Positions 48,777 to 58,502 of a DNA stretch of 64,000 nucleotides are shown piece by piece. Origin of the DNA: Kribbella sp. VKM Ac-2568 (GTDB taxonomy: Bacteria; Actinomycetota; Actinomycetes; Propionibacteriales; Kribbellaceae). How positions within the stretch are numbered: the first letter of the stretch is position 1; each line of letters begins with the position of its first letter. The stretch covers positions 310,001 to 374,000 of the forward strand of contig NZ_SLVF01000002.1 in the NCBI RefSeq assembly GCF_004345365.1, written 5' to 3'. Position numbers and translations under genes: made by a program. The notes below the pieces were generated by a model. That model was given only the letters and a program-made list of their open reading frames with translations. It did no database searches and was not told the DNA's origin.

Positions 48777-50386
48777 TTGAACGTGGAGTAGAGCGCCTGG
48801 ACACCGGTGTACTTCGAGACCCGCGGCTCGATCTTCGCCGAGTGCAGGTAGGCGTTCTGCTTGGCGTACAGCGGGATCAGCGGCATGTCCTCGAGCGCGA
48901 TGTCCTCGGCCTGCTGGTACAGCTTGATCGCCTGCTCCTGGTCCGGCTCGGCGTCGCCCTGGGCCAGCACCTTGTCCAGCGCCGGGTTGTTGTAGCCGGC
49001 GAAGTTCGCGTCACCGGTGGACTTGAACATCGGGGTCAGGTAGTCCTCGATCGAGGGGTAGTCGTGACCCCAGCCGCTGAAGCGCAGGCCGTCGAGCTTG
49101 CGAGTGTCGGCCAGCTCGGTGATCTCCGAACCCTGCTTGCCGGTGTACTTCACCTCGAGGCCGAGGTTCTGCCGGATCATGTTGCCGATCGCCTCGGCGA
49201 AGATCTGGCCGGTCGCGGAGGTGGTGTTGTAGTTGATGTTCACCGGACCGGAGAAACCACCGGCCTCCTGGAGCAGCTGCTTGGCCTTGGCCGCGTCGAA
49301 GTCGCAGTACTTGCAGGCGTTGTCGCGGTAGCCGTTGATGTCCGGGCCGATCAGGCCCTTGCTCGGGGTGGACAGGCCGACCAGGTCGGCGAAGGCCTTG
49401 CGGTCGATCGCCATCGAGAAGGCGTGCCGCAGCTTGGGGTTCTTGAAGCGCGCGTCCCAGGCCGGGATCGTCAGGTAGTTGGCGCCGGAGCTCTCGGCCG
49501 TCACCCAACCGTCGGGGGCGTCGGTCTTGAACGTCTTCACCTTGGTCGGCGGCACGTCCACGAAGTCCACGGTGCCGGCCAGGAACTCGTTGTAGGCCGT
49601 ATCCGCGTTCGGGATGTACCGGTAGGTGATGGAGTCGGCGTCCGGCGCGTTCGGGCCCTTGTAGCCGTCCCACTTGGCCAGCTTGATGTCCTCACCGGCG
49701 TTCCAGGTGCCGTCCAGCTTGTAGGCGCCGTTGCCGATGGGCTTGCGCTTGTAGGCGTCGGGGTTCTTCCGGACCTCCTCCGGCAGCGGCGCGAGCCCGA
49801 GGTACTGCAGGGTCAGGCCGAACTGCGAGAAGGGAACCTTGAGCTTGACCGAGAAGGTCATCTCGTCGATCTGCTTGAGGCCGCTCAGCGTCTTCACCGC
49901 GGTCGGCTTCGGGGTCGCGCCGTCGGGTGTCTCCGGGTTGAGCGCGTCGTAGCCCTCGACCTTGGAGAAGAAGCCGTTGTTCTTCCAGGCGGTGGAGCCC
50001 TGGGCGGTCAGGTTCCAGCTGTCCACGTAGTCCTTCGCGGTCAGCGGCTGGCCGTTCTGGAACGAGTTGCCGGGCTTCAGCTTGATCGTCCAGGTCTGGC
50101 TGGTCTTGTCCGGCGTGACGGACTCGGCCATCACGTTGACGGTCTTGCCACTGCTCGGATCGGTGGTGACCAGCGGCGCGAACATGGCCTGCGCGACCTG
50201 GATGCCGGGGCTGCCGTTCTCGTTCAGCGGGTTGATGTACTCCAGCGGGTCCGCCGCGATGGCGATCACCACACTCTTGGCGCCACCACCTCCGGCGTTG
50301 TCTCCACTGCTCTTGCCGTCACCACAGCTGCTGAGCACCAGGGCGAGGCCGAGTGTCACCCCCAGAACACCAGTCATACGTCGCAC
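48773..50386 (-). CDS. Peptide-binding lipoprotein of the ABC transporter (OppA/DppA type)
   Basis: The 537-aa solute-binding protein (SBP_bac_5) has a lipoprotein signal with lipobox LSSC (C21) after the hydrophobic VLGVTLGLALVLSS, then a Gly/Ser linker. It binds peptides outside the membrane and feeds the downstream permeases. The GTG at 50386 (MRRMTGVLG) gives the normal signal; ATG 50377 and an in-frame ATG at 50461 are alternatives. It is the first gene of the five-gene operon. Confidence 0.92.
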   Translation of the reverse strand: MRRMTGVLGVTLGLALVLSSCGDGKSSGDNAGGGGAKSVVIAIAADPLEYINPLNENGSPGIQVAQAMFAPLVTTDPSSGKTVNVMAESVTPDKTSQTWTIKLKPGNSFQNGQPLTAKDYVDSWNLTAQGSTAWKNNGFFSKVEGYDALNPETPDGATPKPTAVKTLSGLKQIDEMTFSVKLKVPFSQFGLTLQYLGLAPLPEEVRKNPDAYKRKPIGNGAYKLDGTWNAGEDIKLAKWDGYKGPNAPDADSITYRYIPNADTAYNEFLAGTVDFVDVPPTKVKTFKTDAPDGWVTAESSGANYLTIPAWDARFKNPKLRHAFSMAIDRKAFADLVGLSTPSKGLIGPDINGYRDNACKYCDFDAAKAKQLLQEAGGFSGPVNINYNTTSATGQIFAEAIGNMIRQNLGLEVKYTGKQGSEITELADTRKLDGLRFSGWGHDYPSIEDYLTPMFKSTGDANFAGYNNPALDKVLAQGDAEPDQEQAIKLYQQAEDIALEDMPLIPLYAKQNAYLHSAKIEPRVSKYTGVQALYSTFK

Positions 50387-50492
50387 GGTCTGAACCAACT
50401 TCCTCGGCGGGAGGGCCGGTAGGCGGAATAGCCGCCATGTTGGCTGGTCGAAACTGCGCATGTCAACGTTGTCAGGGACAAAATGGACGCAA

Positions 50493-50508
50493 GTAACAAA
50501 CGCGTTAC
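50493..50508. promoter_or_regulatory. Small dyad upstream of the peptide transporter operon
   Basis: GTAAC-aaacgc-GTTAC is a 5-bp-armed palindrome about 107-122 nt upstream of the binding-protein start. Weak evidence for an operator or promoter element. Confidence 0.3.
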
Positions 50509-50644
50509 CTTGGCGAGACGTCAGAGCACCCTGGGCCGACAAGGCAGGCTTCGGACACGATAACCACGTTTCCTGCCCAAGTCATCAGACGATCCACGCC
50601 TGAGGACGTTTGCTCACCAAAGTGGCGTTTGTGCACGCCGAGGG

Positions 50645-52048
50645 TCAGCCGGGTGGGATGTTCTGGTTCAGGTGGAACAGGTTGCCCGGGTCGTACTTCT
50701 GCTTGAGCGCTTTGAGCCGCTCGTACGCCGGGGCGCCGTACGCATCCCTGATCCGTGGCGTACCCTCGTCGCCGAGGAAGTTGACGTACACACCGGACTG
50801 GTGCGGTTCGAGCGCCCGCCAGCACTGCCGCACCCACTCGCGCTGCTCGGCGAAACCGTCCGGACCGGTCGTCGCGCCGACGAAGTTGAAGGTGTGCCCA
50901 CTCGATCTGTCACCGAACGCGGACCCGGCCGCATCGACGCCACGGATCGCGCCGCCGAGCTGGAAGATCGGGTACGACGTCAACGGCGAGTCGATCGCCA
51001 GGCCGCGCTCCACCGCAATGTCGATCACCTCGTCGGAGAGCTCGGCGACGTCACAGGCCCGCATGTAGTACCAGCGTCCGTGCGGGAAGCCCGGGTCGAG
51101 CATCGCCTGGAGGGCGAGGTACGGCATCGGTGTGCACAGGTCCAGCAACGGCGGTCCGAAGGCCTTGAGCGGTGCCAGCACCCGCTCGCCGTCCTCGACG
51201 GGACCGGCGTAACACGCGATGACCATCACCACCGGGCGTCCGTGGTACTCGGCCGGAATCGCCGGCAGCGGCGGCACCCATCGATGGACGACCGCGGTGG
51301 TGAGCTCATCCGGCACCTCGGTGATCCAGTCCCGGTAGAAGCGCAGCAGCTCGGGCGACGATTCCATCGGCCACAGGACCGGGCCGGCCAGCACGATCGG
51401 ACCGACCGGGTGCAGCCGGAACTCGAACTCGGTCACGATGCCGAAGTTGCCACCGCCACCGCGAACACCCCAGAACAGGTCCGCGTTGACGTCCTCGCTC
51501 GCGGTGACCAGCTCACCCTCGGCGGTGACCACGTCGACCGACTCCAGATTGTCGATGCTGAGCCCGTACTTGCGCATCAGCCAGCCGATCCCGCCGCCCA
51601 GGGTGAGACCGGCGACGCCGGTGTGGGTGACGATGCCGGAAGGCGTCGCCAGGCCGAAGGCCTGGGTCTCACGGTCGAGCTCACCGAGCAGGACGCCGGC
51701 CTGGGCCCGGGCCGTTCGCCGGACCGGATCGACGCGGATGCCCTTGAGCGGCGACAGGTCGATCACGATGCCGCCGTCGCAGCTCGAGTGACCGGGAAAG
51801 CTGTGCCCGCCGCCGCGGACCGCGACCGGCAGACCGGTCCGCCGGCCCAAGCCGATCGCGGCGCGGATGTCGGCGACGCCCGTGCAGCGGGCGATCAGCG
51901 CCGGATGCCGGTCGATCGAACCGTTCCAGACCTTTCGGCGCTCGTCGTACGCCGGATCACCGGGACCGACGAGCTCGCCGCGGAAGTCCGCCCGGAGGTC
52001 GTCGAGTGCCTGTGCGTCGAGGTGCACGTCCGGAGTGATTGTGCTCAT
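50645..52048 (-). CDS. FAD-binding oxidoreductase (BBE-like)
   Basis: The 467-aa berberine-bridge-enzyme-like flavoprotein has a PCMH FAD domain with RGGGHSFPGHS, H82 being the covalent-FAD histidine. The second covalent Cys of bicovalent enzymes is absent (GVAGLTLGGGIGW instead). A C-terminal BBE tail YDPGNLFHLNQNIPP is present. It oxidises an alcohol, sugar or aromatic; the substrate is unknown. It follows the M16 gene and is outside the normal backbone. Confidence 0.92.
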   Translation of the reverse strand: MSTITPDVHLDAQALDDLRADFRGELVGPGDPAYDERRKVWNGSIDRHPALIARCTGVADIRAAIGLGRRTGLPVAVRGGGHSFPGHSSCDGGIVIDLSPLKGIRVDPVRRTARAQAGVLLGELDRETQAFGLATPSGIVTHTGVAGLTLGGGIGWLMRKYGLSIDNLESVDVVTAEGELVTASEDVNADLFWGVRGGGGNFGIVTEFEFRLHPVGPIVLAGPVLWPMESSPELLRFYRDWITEVPDELTTAVVHRWVPPLPAIPAEYHGRPVVMVIACYAGPVEDGERVLAPLKAFGPPLLDLCTPMPYLALQAMLDPGFPHGRWYYMRACDVAELSDEVIDIAVERGLAIDSPLTSYPIFQLGGAIRGVDAAGSAFGDRSSGHTFNFVGATTGPDGFAEQREWVRQCWRALEPHQSGVYVNFLGDEGTPRIRDAYGAPAYERLKALKQKYDPGNLFHLNQNIPPG

Positions 52049-52126
52049 CGCGGGCCCCCCTCCCTGCCGCCAGTCTGCTCCCGTCGCACAGGGCTGTCGA
52101 GGGCGCGCCGGACGGCAACAAGGCGG

Positions 52127-53440
52127 TCACAGAACGAAGGCTGAAGTGTCCTCGTCGAAGGGACCCATCACCGTGAGGGCCTGTTGGCCGGCATAGAGCT
52201 CGGCGGCGAGGTCTGCGACGTCGTCCAGGGTGACCGCGTCGATCCGGGCCAGGATGTCGTTCACGGTGGGCAGCTCGCCATAGACGAGCTCGGCCTTGGC
52301 GATCCGGGTCATCTTGGCGCCGGTGTCCTCCAGCCCCATCACCACCGAGCCGCGCATCTGGCCCTTGCCGCGAAGGAGCTCGTCGGGCGTGATCGTGCCC
52401 TTGGCGATCGTGGCCAGCTCGGCCCGGACCACCTCGAGCACCTCGGGCGCCTTCTTCGGCAGACAACCCGCGTAGACGCCCACCATGCCGGTGTCCGCGT
52501 AGGCAGAGCCGAAGGTGAAGACCGAGTACGCGAGACCACGCTTCTCCCGGACCTCCTGGAACAACCGCGAGGACATCCCGCCCCCGACGATGCCGTGCAG
52601 CACGCCGGCGACATACCGGCGCTCGTCGTTGCGGACCAGCCCGGGCATACCGAGCACGAGGTGCGCCTGCTCGACGTCCCGGTGGTGCACCCGCACTCCC
52701 CCGTACGTCGGGACGCGGCGCGCGGCACCTCGGCGTACGGGAGCGGGCTCGGCCTCAGCGGTGACCCAGTGGCGCTCGAACGCCTTGCGGACCAGCCTCA
52801 CCACGTCGGTGTGCTCCACATTGCCCGCGACGGATACGACGATGTCGGCCGGCTGGTAGCGACGGCGGTACCAGCCGACCACCTGGCGACGGGTCAGGCC
52901 CGCCACCGACTCCGGCGTACCGGTGATGGAGCGGCCCAGCGGGGACTGGCCCCAGAGCTGCTCGGCGAAGAGGTCGTGGATGTGGTCCGACGTCTCGTCG
53001 GCATGCATCGCGATCTCTTCGTCGATCACGTCCCGCTCGCTCTCCACGTCCTCCTCGGTGAGCGTCGCCGAGGTGATCATGTCGCAGATGACGTCGACCG
53101 CGAGCGGCAGGTCGGAGTCGAGCACCCGGGCGTAGTAGCAGGTGTACTCCTTGCCGGTGAACGCGTTCATCTCGCCGCCGACGGCGTCCAGTGAGGCGGA
53201 GATCTCCAGCGCGTCGCGGCGCTCGGTGCCCTTGAACAGCAGGTGCTCGAGGAAGTGCGTGGCACCGGACAGCTGGACCGGCTCGTCCCGCGAGCCGACG
53301 CCGACCCAGACGCCGAAGGTGACCGAGCGGAAGCCCGGTACGGACTGGGAGAGCACGCGAAGCCCGGAGGGCAGGACGGTCCGTTTGACCGGACCGCCCG
53401 CCTCCGGGCTCAGCAGCGTGCTGGTGATCGCACGTGTCAC
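52127..53440 (-). CDS. M16 family zinc peptidase (pitrilysin/MPP-like)
   Basis: The 437-aa single-gene M16B peptidase has the inverted zinc motif HFLEH (H62, E65, H66) and the distal Glu in [12 protein letters not shown]. The substrate is unknown, but it is invariably next to pnp in actinobacteria. Its ATG overlaps the pnp stop by 4 nt. Confidence 0.94.
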   Translation of the reverse strand: MTRAITSTLLSPEAGGPVKRTVLPSGLRVLSQSVPGFRSVTFGVWVGVGSRDEPVQLSGATHFLEHLLFKGTERRDALEISASLDAVGGEMNAFTGKEYTCYYARVLDSDLPLAVDVICDMITSATLTEEDVESERDVIDEEIAMHADETSDHIHDLFAEQLWGQSPLGRSITGTPESVAGLTRRQVVGWYRRRYQPADIVVSVAGNVEHTDVVRLVRKAFERHWVTAEAEPAPVRRGAARRVPTYGGVRVHHRDVEQAHLVLGMPGLVRNDERRYVAGVLHGIVGGGMSSRLFQEVREKRGLAYSVFTFGSAYADTGMVGVYAGCLPKKAPEVLEVVRAELATIAKGTITPDELLRGKGQMRGSVVMGLEDTGAKMTRIAKAELVYGELPTVNDILARIDAVTLDDVADLAAELYAGQQALTVMGPFDEDTSAFVL

Positions 53441-55695
53441 TCGGCGGGAGCGACCTCTGCGTCGTCGGCCTTCTCGTCGGCCTTCTTGTCGGCATCTTCC
53501 TCGAGCACCGGGATCAGCGACAGCTTGCCGCGGTCGTCGATCTCGGCGATCTCGACCTGGAGCTTCTGGCCGACGGACAGGATGTCCTCGACGGCCTCCA
53601 CCCGCTTGCCGCCGGCCAGGCCGCGCAGCTTCGAGATGTGCAGCAGACCGTCCTTGCCCGGGAGCAGGGAGATGAACGCACCGAAGTTGGTCGTCTTCAC
53701 GACCGTGCCCAGGTAGCGCTCGCCCTTCTCCGGCATGGTCGGGTTGGCGATCGCGTTGATCATCGCGCGCGCCGCGTCGGCCGAGGGGCCGTCCGTCGCA
53801 CCGATGTACACCGTGCCGTCGTCCTCGATGGAGATGTCGGCACCGGTCTCGTCGGTGATCTGGTTGATCATCTTGCCCTTCGGGCCGATGACCTCGCCGA
53901 TCTTGTCGACCGGGACCTTCACCGAGATGACCCGCGGCGCGAACTCGCTCATCTCACCCGGGGCGTCGATGGCCTTGGCCATCACGTCGAGGATGGTCAG
54001 CCGCGCGTCCTTGGCCTGAGTCAGCGCCGCACCGAGCACGCTGGCCGGGATGCCGTCCAGCTTGGTGTCCAGCTGCAGGGCGGTGACGAAGTCCTTCGTG
54101 CCGGCGACCTTGAAGTCCATGTCGCCGAACGCGTCCTCCGCGCCCAGGATGTCGGTCAGCGCGACGTACTCCGTCTCGCCGTCGACCTCACCGGAGATGA
54201 GGCCCATCGCGATACCGGCGACCGGCGCCTTCAGCGGCACACCGGCGGACAGCAGCGACAGCGTCGAGGCGCAGACCGAGCCCATCGAGGTGGAGCCGTT
54301 CGAGCCGAGGGCCTCGGACACCTGGCGCAGCGCGTACGGGAAGTCCTCGCGCGACGGCAGCACGGGCACCAGGGCCCGCTCGGCCAGCGCGCCGTGACCG
54401 ATCTCGCGGCGCTTCGGCGAACCCACCCGGCCGGTCTCACCGGTCGAGTACGGCGGGAAGTTGTAGTTGTGCATGTAGCGCTTGCGCGTCTCCGGGGAGA
54501 GCGTGTCGAGCTGCTGCTCCATCCGGAGCATGTTCAGCGTGGTGACACCCAGGATCTGGGTCTCGCCGCGCTCGAACAACGCCGAGCCGTGCACCCGCGG
54601 CAGCACCTTGACCTGCGCCTTGAGCGGGCGGATGTCGGCCAGGCCGCGGCCGTCGATGCGGACCTTGTCGGTCAGCACGCGCTTGCGGACCAGCTTCTTG
54701 GTGAGCGAGCGGAAGGCTGCGGACAGCTCCTTCTCACGACCCTCGAAGTCGGCGGCCAGCTTCTCGACCACGGCGGCCTTGACGGCGTCGGTGGCCTCCT
54801 CGCGGTCGTGCTTGCCCGCGATGGTGAGGGCCTGCGACAGCTCCTCGGTGGCAGCGGCCTCGACGGCGGCGAACGCGTCGTCCTGGTAGTCCGGGAAGAG
54901 CGGGAACTCGCCGGTCGGCTTGGACGCCTTGGCGGCCAGCTCGGACTGCGCCTCGACCAGGGTCTTGATGAAGGCCTTCGAGGCCTCCAGGCCCTGGGCC
55001 ACGATCTCCTCGGTCGGCGCCTGCTTGCCGGCGGCGACGGCGTCGAAGGTGCCCGGGGTGGACTCGGCCTCGACCATCATGATCGCGACGTCACCGGTGT
55101 CGGTGACACGACCCGCGACCACCATGTCGAAGACGGCGTCCTCGAGCTCGGAGTGCGTCGGGAAGGCGACCCACTGCTTGTCGATCAGAGCGACGCGGGT
55201 GGCGCCGATCGGGCCCGAGAACGGCAGCCCGGCGATCTGGGTGGACATCGACGCGGCGTTGATCGCCAGCACGTCGTACAGCTTGTCCGGGTTCAGCGCC
55301 AGGACCGTGATGACGACCTGGATCTCGTTGCGCAGGCCGGAGACGAACGACGGCCGCAGCGGGCGGTCGATCAGCCGGCAGGTCAGGATGGCCTCCTCGG
55401 AAGGACGGCCCTCCCGGCGGAAGAACGAGCCCGGGATGCGGCCGGCGGCGTACATCCGCTCCTCGACGTCCACCGTCAACGGGAAGAAGTCGAACTGGTC
55501 CTTGGGCTTCTTGCTGGCCGTGGTGGCCGAGAGCACCATCGTGTCGCCGTCGAGGTAGGCGGCGGCGGAGCCGGCGGCCTGCTGGGCCAGACGGCCCGTC
55601 TCGAAGCGGATGGTGCGGGTGCCGAAGCTGCCGTTGTCGATGACGGCTTCAGCGAATTCTGCGCCCTCCATGGGCGCGTTTGTGGATCCCGACAC
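53437..55695 (-). CDS. pnp: Polyribonucleotide nucleotidyltransferase (PNPase)
   Basis: The 752-aa 3'-5' phosphorolytic exonuclease/polymerase has two RNase PH domains (about 15-235 and 330-555), then KH (about 600-660, [18 protein letters not shown]) and S1 (about 665-735, [20 protein letters not shown]) domains, and an acidic tail. The GTG at 55695 follows AGAGGGG at correct spacing. The rpsO-pnp order with a structured spacer is conserved. Confidence 0.96.
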   Translation of the reverse strand: MSGSTNAPMEGAEFAEAVIDNGSFGTRTIRFETGRLAQQAAGSAAAYLDGDTMVLSATTASKKPKDQFDFFPLTVDVEERMYAAGRIPGSFFRREGRPSEEAILTCRLIDRPLRPSFVSGLRNEIQVVITVLALNPDKLYDVLAINAASMSTQIAGLPFSGPIGATRVALIDKQWVAFPTHSELEDAVFDMVVAGRVTDTGDVAIMMVEAESTPGTFDAVAAGKQAPTEEIVAQGLEASKAFIKTLVEAQSELAAKASKPTGEFPLFPDYQDDAFAAVEAAATEELSQALTIAGKHDREEATDAVKAAVVEKLAADFEGREKELSAAFRSLTKKLVRKRVLTDKVRIDGRGLADIRPLKAQVKVLPRVHGSALFERGETQILGVTTLNMLRMEQQLDTLSPETRKRYMHNYNFPPYSTGETGRVGSPKRREIGHGALAERALVPVLPSREDFPYALRQVSEALGSNGSTSMGSVCASTLSLLSAGVPLKAPVAGIAMGLISGEVDGETEYVALTDILGAEDAFGDMDFKVAGTKDFVTALQLDTKLDGIPASVLGAALTQAKDARLTILDVMAKAIDAPGEMSEFAPRVISVKVPVDKIGEVIGPKGKMINQITDETGADISIEDDGTVYIGATDGPSADAARAMINAIANPTMPEKGERYLGTVVKTTNFGAFISLLPGKDGLLHISKLRGLAGGKRVEAVEDILSVGQKLQVEIAEIDDRGKLSLIPVLEEDADKKADEKADDAEVAPAE

Positions 55696-55768
55696 GGGAT
55701 ACCCCTCTCTCGCTTGAGACGACTGCGAGGCGCGAGCTCCGGGGTGCCGGTCTTCGATCGAGGCCCGC

Positions 55769-55903
55769 GGGTGCCCATGGTTGGATGGCACCCCCGAAGG
55801 CCACTACCGAGGACCGGTCGTAGTCCCGACACGCGTTTCGCGTCGTCTCGTTGTCGTTGATTCTTCAGTTGTCCCGCGGCGCCCGGTGGTGGTTGCCACC
55901 GGG
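55769..55903 (-). promoter_or_regulatory. Structured pnp leader with two hairpins
   Basis: GGGTGCC/GGCACCC (55769-55793) and CCCGGTGG/CCACCGGG (55882-55903) lie in the 263-nt rpsO-pnp spacer. In other bacteria this leader holds the RNase III cleavage site and mediates PNPase autoregulation; that role here is inference. Confidence 0.5.
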
Positions 55904-55921
55904 GACCGCAGATACGCGAGA

Positions 55922-55948
55922 AGCGGCCACCCGGATCCGGGGGCCGCT
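55922..55948 (-). terminator. Hairpin just after rpsO
   Basis: AGCGGCC-a-CCCGG-at-CCGGG-g-GGCCGCT-like pairing (7 plus 5 bp), 10 nt past the rpsO stop. A partial terminator or processing site between rpsO and pnp. Confidence 0.65.
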
Positions 55949-55958
55949 CCTCACGACG

Positions 55959-56231
55959 TCATCGGCGAAGGCCGAGCCGCTCGATCAGGGACCGGTAGCG
56001 GTTGATGTCCTTCTTCGCCAGGTAGTTCAGCAGCCGGCGGCGCTGACCGACGAGCAGCAGCAGGCCACGACGGCTGTGGTGGTCGTGCTTGTGCTCCTTG
56101 AGGTGCTCCGTCAGGTCGGCGATCCGGTGCGTGAGCAGCGCCACCTGGACCTCGGGGGAACCAGTGTCACCCTCGGTCAGGGCGTACTCACCGATGATCT
56201 TCTTCTTCGCTTCAGGATTAGCTGATGACAC
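55959..56231 (-). CDS. rpsO: 30S ribosomal protein S15
   Basis: The 90-codon protein (89 residues after Met removal) begins with GTG at 56231, giving [20 protein letters not shown]. The conserved [17 protein letters not shown] and the basic C-terminus [20 protein letters not shown] are standard S15. It binds 16S rRNA. The upstream longer frame was discarded. Confidence 0.96.
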   Translation of the reverse strand: MSSANPEAKKKIIGEYALTEGDTGSPEVQVALLTHRIADLTEHLKEHKHDHHSRRGLLLLVGQRRRLLNYLAKKDINRYRSLIERLGLRR

Positions 56232-56391
56232 GGAGGTCCTCTCGATTTCCGTTGCGCGGCGCACCGGGGCTTGGGTCACCCGGGCACTCTCGATCCGCGG
56301 CCGTTCAGACGGCAGCGCCAAGAGTATCAGTCCGCGGACACGTCACCCTAATTCCCGGTAAGGAACTGGGCTCGTGTCCTCGACGTGAAGG

Positions 56392-57354
56392 CTACTCCTC
56401 GGCGAGAATCCGGCGGGCATTGTCGACGTCGGCCTTCATCTGGACCAGCAGGTCGTCGATGCTGTCGAAGCGGATCTGGCTGCCGCGCAACCGGGCGACG
56501 AAGTCCACCGCGATATTCGCGCCGTACAGCTCGAGGTCGTCGCGATCCAGCACGTACGACTCCACCCGCCGGTCCACCCCGTCGAAGGTGGGGTTGCTGC
56601 CCACGCTGATGGCCGCCGGCAACGGTTCGGAGTACTGCGGGGCGCCGGGTGCGGGCTCCAGCACGGTCAGCCAGCCGGCGTACACCCCGTCCAGCGGGAC
56701 CGCGGCGCCTGCCAGGGCAGGGATGTTGGCGGTCGGGTAGCCCAGCTCGCGGCCGCGCTTGTCGCCTTCGACGACGGTCCCGGTGACCCGTAGCGGGCGT
56801 CCGAGCGCCGCCGCGGCGCCTTCGACGTCGCCCGCGGCGATCAGCTCACGGATGTGCGTCGACGACCACGGCTGGCTGTCTCCCGCGAGGGTCAGGCCCT
56901 CCACCTGGAACCCAGCCGCGGCACCCGCAGCGACGAGGGTGTCGACGTGGCCGGCGGCCTTGTGCCCGAAGCGGAAGTTCTCCCCAACCACGATCGCCTT
57001 GGCATGCAGGGTCCCCACCAGGACGCGGTCGATGAACTCCTGCGGCGACCAGGACGACACGTCCTTGTTGAAGGGCAGGATCAGCACGGCGTCGGCACCG
57101 GCCGCGCCGAGCAGTTCGGCCCGCTGATCGGGCTCGCTGATCATCGCGGGCGCCCGGTCCGGGCGCAGCACCACCATCGGGTGCGGGTCGAACGTCATCG
57201 CGACCACCGGCAGCCCACCCAGCTCGGCCGCTCGGGCCTTGGCGTGGGCGAGCACCTCCTGGTGGCCGCGGTGCACGCCGTCGAAGTTGCCGATGGTGAC
57301 GACCGACGGACCGAACCCCGGGTCCACCTCGTCCAAACCGTGCCAGACACGCAT
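56392..57354 (-). CDS. ribF: Bifunctional riboflavin kinase/FAD synthetase
   Basis: The 320-aa enzyme phosphorylates riboflavin and adenylates FMN. The N-terminal nucleotidyltransferase has the H-x2-H-like motif (GNFDGVHRGHQ, H28/H31) and later PWSSTHIRELIAAGDVE. The C-terminal kinase domain has GRELGYPTANI. The ATG at 57354 (MRVWHGLDEV) matches the family. Confidence 0.95.
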   Translation of the reverse strand: MRVWHGLDEVDPGFGPSVVTIGNFDGVHRGHQEVLAHAKARAAELGGLPVVAMTFDPHPMVVLRPDRAPAMISEPDQRAELLGAAGADAVLILPFNKDVSSWSPQEFIDRVLVGTLHAKAIVVGENFRFGHKAAGHVDTLVAAGAAAGFQVEGLTLAGDSQPWSSTHIRELIAAGDVEGAAAALGRPLRVTGTVVEGDKRGRELGYPTANIPALAGAAVPLDGVYAGWLTVLEPAPGAPQYSEPLPAAISVGSNPTFDGVDRRVESYVLDRDDLELYGANIAVDFVARLRGSQIRFDSIDDLLVQMKADVDNARRILAEE

Positions 57355-57540
57355 GAGAGCAGGATTCCATGTCACGCGTCCGGTCGGAGCAACAGGTCCC
57401 CTGATCACCCCTTGTAATCATCTGGTCACCCAACCTAGAGTGGCCCGGCCCGGTGGCTCGTTCTCCCCCACGGCTGGCGGCTCAACCGGCTACTGCTACC
57501 TCACCGGTTCGTATGACTTCACGCATTGCAGGTGGTGGCG

Positions 57541-58425
57541 TTAGACGAGGGTGTCGGTGAGGGTGGTCAGGGCTTGGCCCAGGGGGAGGTTCACTCGGTG
57601 GGTGGCGTAGGGGTCGCCGCGGGTGTGGCCCTGGTTGATGATCAGGACGGGTTTTCCGGCCTTGGCGGCGTACCGGACGAAGCGGAAGCCGGACATGACG
57701 GTCAGGGAGGATCCGAGCACCAGTACGGCGTTCCCCTCGTCGATCAACTGGTAGCAGCGTTCGACGCGGGGCTTCGGGACGTTCTCGCCGAAGAAGACGA
57801 CGTCTGGTTTGAGCAGCGGCGAACCACAGTTCGTGCAGTCGACCAGCCGGAAGTCCTTCACCACCTCGTCGGGTAGTTCGACATCACCGTCGGGATTGAT
57901 CCGGGTCGCCTCTGCCTCGAACACCGGGTTGGCCGCCCGCAACCGGCGATCCAGCTCTTCGCGCGGACTTGTTGCGCGGCAGTTCAGACAGATCACCCGG
58001 TCGAGGTTCCCATGGAGTTCGATGACGTCACGCGCGCCGGCCGCGCCGTGCAGCCCGTCGACATTCTGGGTGATGACACCGTTGAGGAATCCGCGGGCTT
58101 GCAGTGCCGCGACCGCCCGGTGGCCGTCGTTCGGATCAGCTCGGGCGATCGTCCGCCAGCCGAGGTGACTCCGCGCCCAATACCTCTGACGGCCAGACTC
58201 GGTCCCCACGAAATCGCCGTACGTCATCGGCGTATGCGTCCGCAAGCTGCCGCTCTCGCCGCGGTAGTCCGGAATCCCGGACTCGGTGGAGATCCCAGCC
58301 CCGCTGAGAACCACCACACCTCCCTCGGCAACCACGTCTGCAACGGGAGCGATGTCCGTAGTGCCGGGTGCCAACGAGAGCACATCAGGCCCAGGAGACC
58401 AGGTCAGTGTGGGACGGGAACGCAC
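57541..58425 (-). CDS. Sir2-family NAD-dependent protein deacylase
   Basis: The 294-aa sirtuin has GAGIS (42-46), TQNVDGLH (119-126) with the catalytic His H138 (IELHGN) downstream, and a zinc ribbon from C146, C149, C197 and C200. It removes acyl groups from lysines using NAD. The start is GTG 58425; a shorter internal start is possible. It sits between ribF and the secreted DMFase-like gene, an insertion in the usual truB-ribF order. Confidence 0.92.
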   Translation of the reverse strand: MRSRPTLTWSPGPDVLSLAPGTTDIAPVADVVAEGGVVVLSGAGISTESGIPDYRGESGSLRTHTPMTYGDFVGTESGRQRYWARSHLGWRTIARADPNDGHRAVAALQARGFLNGVITQNVDGLHGAAGARDVIELHGNLDRVICLNCRATSPREELDRRLRAANPVFEAEATRINPDGDVELPDEVVKDFRLVDCTNCGSPLLKPDVVFFGENVPKPRVERCYQLIDEGNAVLVLGSSLTVMSGFRFVRYAAKAGKPVLIINQGHTRGDPYATHRVNLPLGQALTTLTDTLV

Positions 58426-58502
58426 ACCTCAAGCGTACTGCGAAGCCCCACGCCCACCCCTGGGTCGCGGCTCCTCGTCACCGTGTCGACAACGCCGTCG
58501 GG

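Noticed and set aside
53434..55860. 808-codon open frame opposite pnp
   Set aside because: It is antisense to the clear PNPase gene, is His/Gly/Arg/Asp-rich in the way typical of mirror frames in high-GC DNA, and has no family motif.
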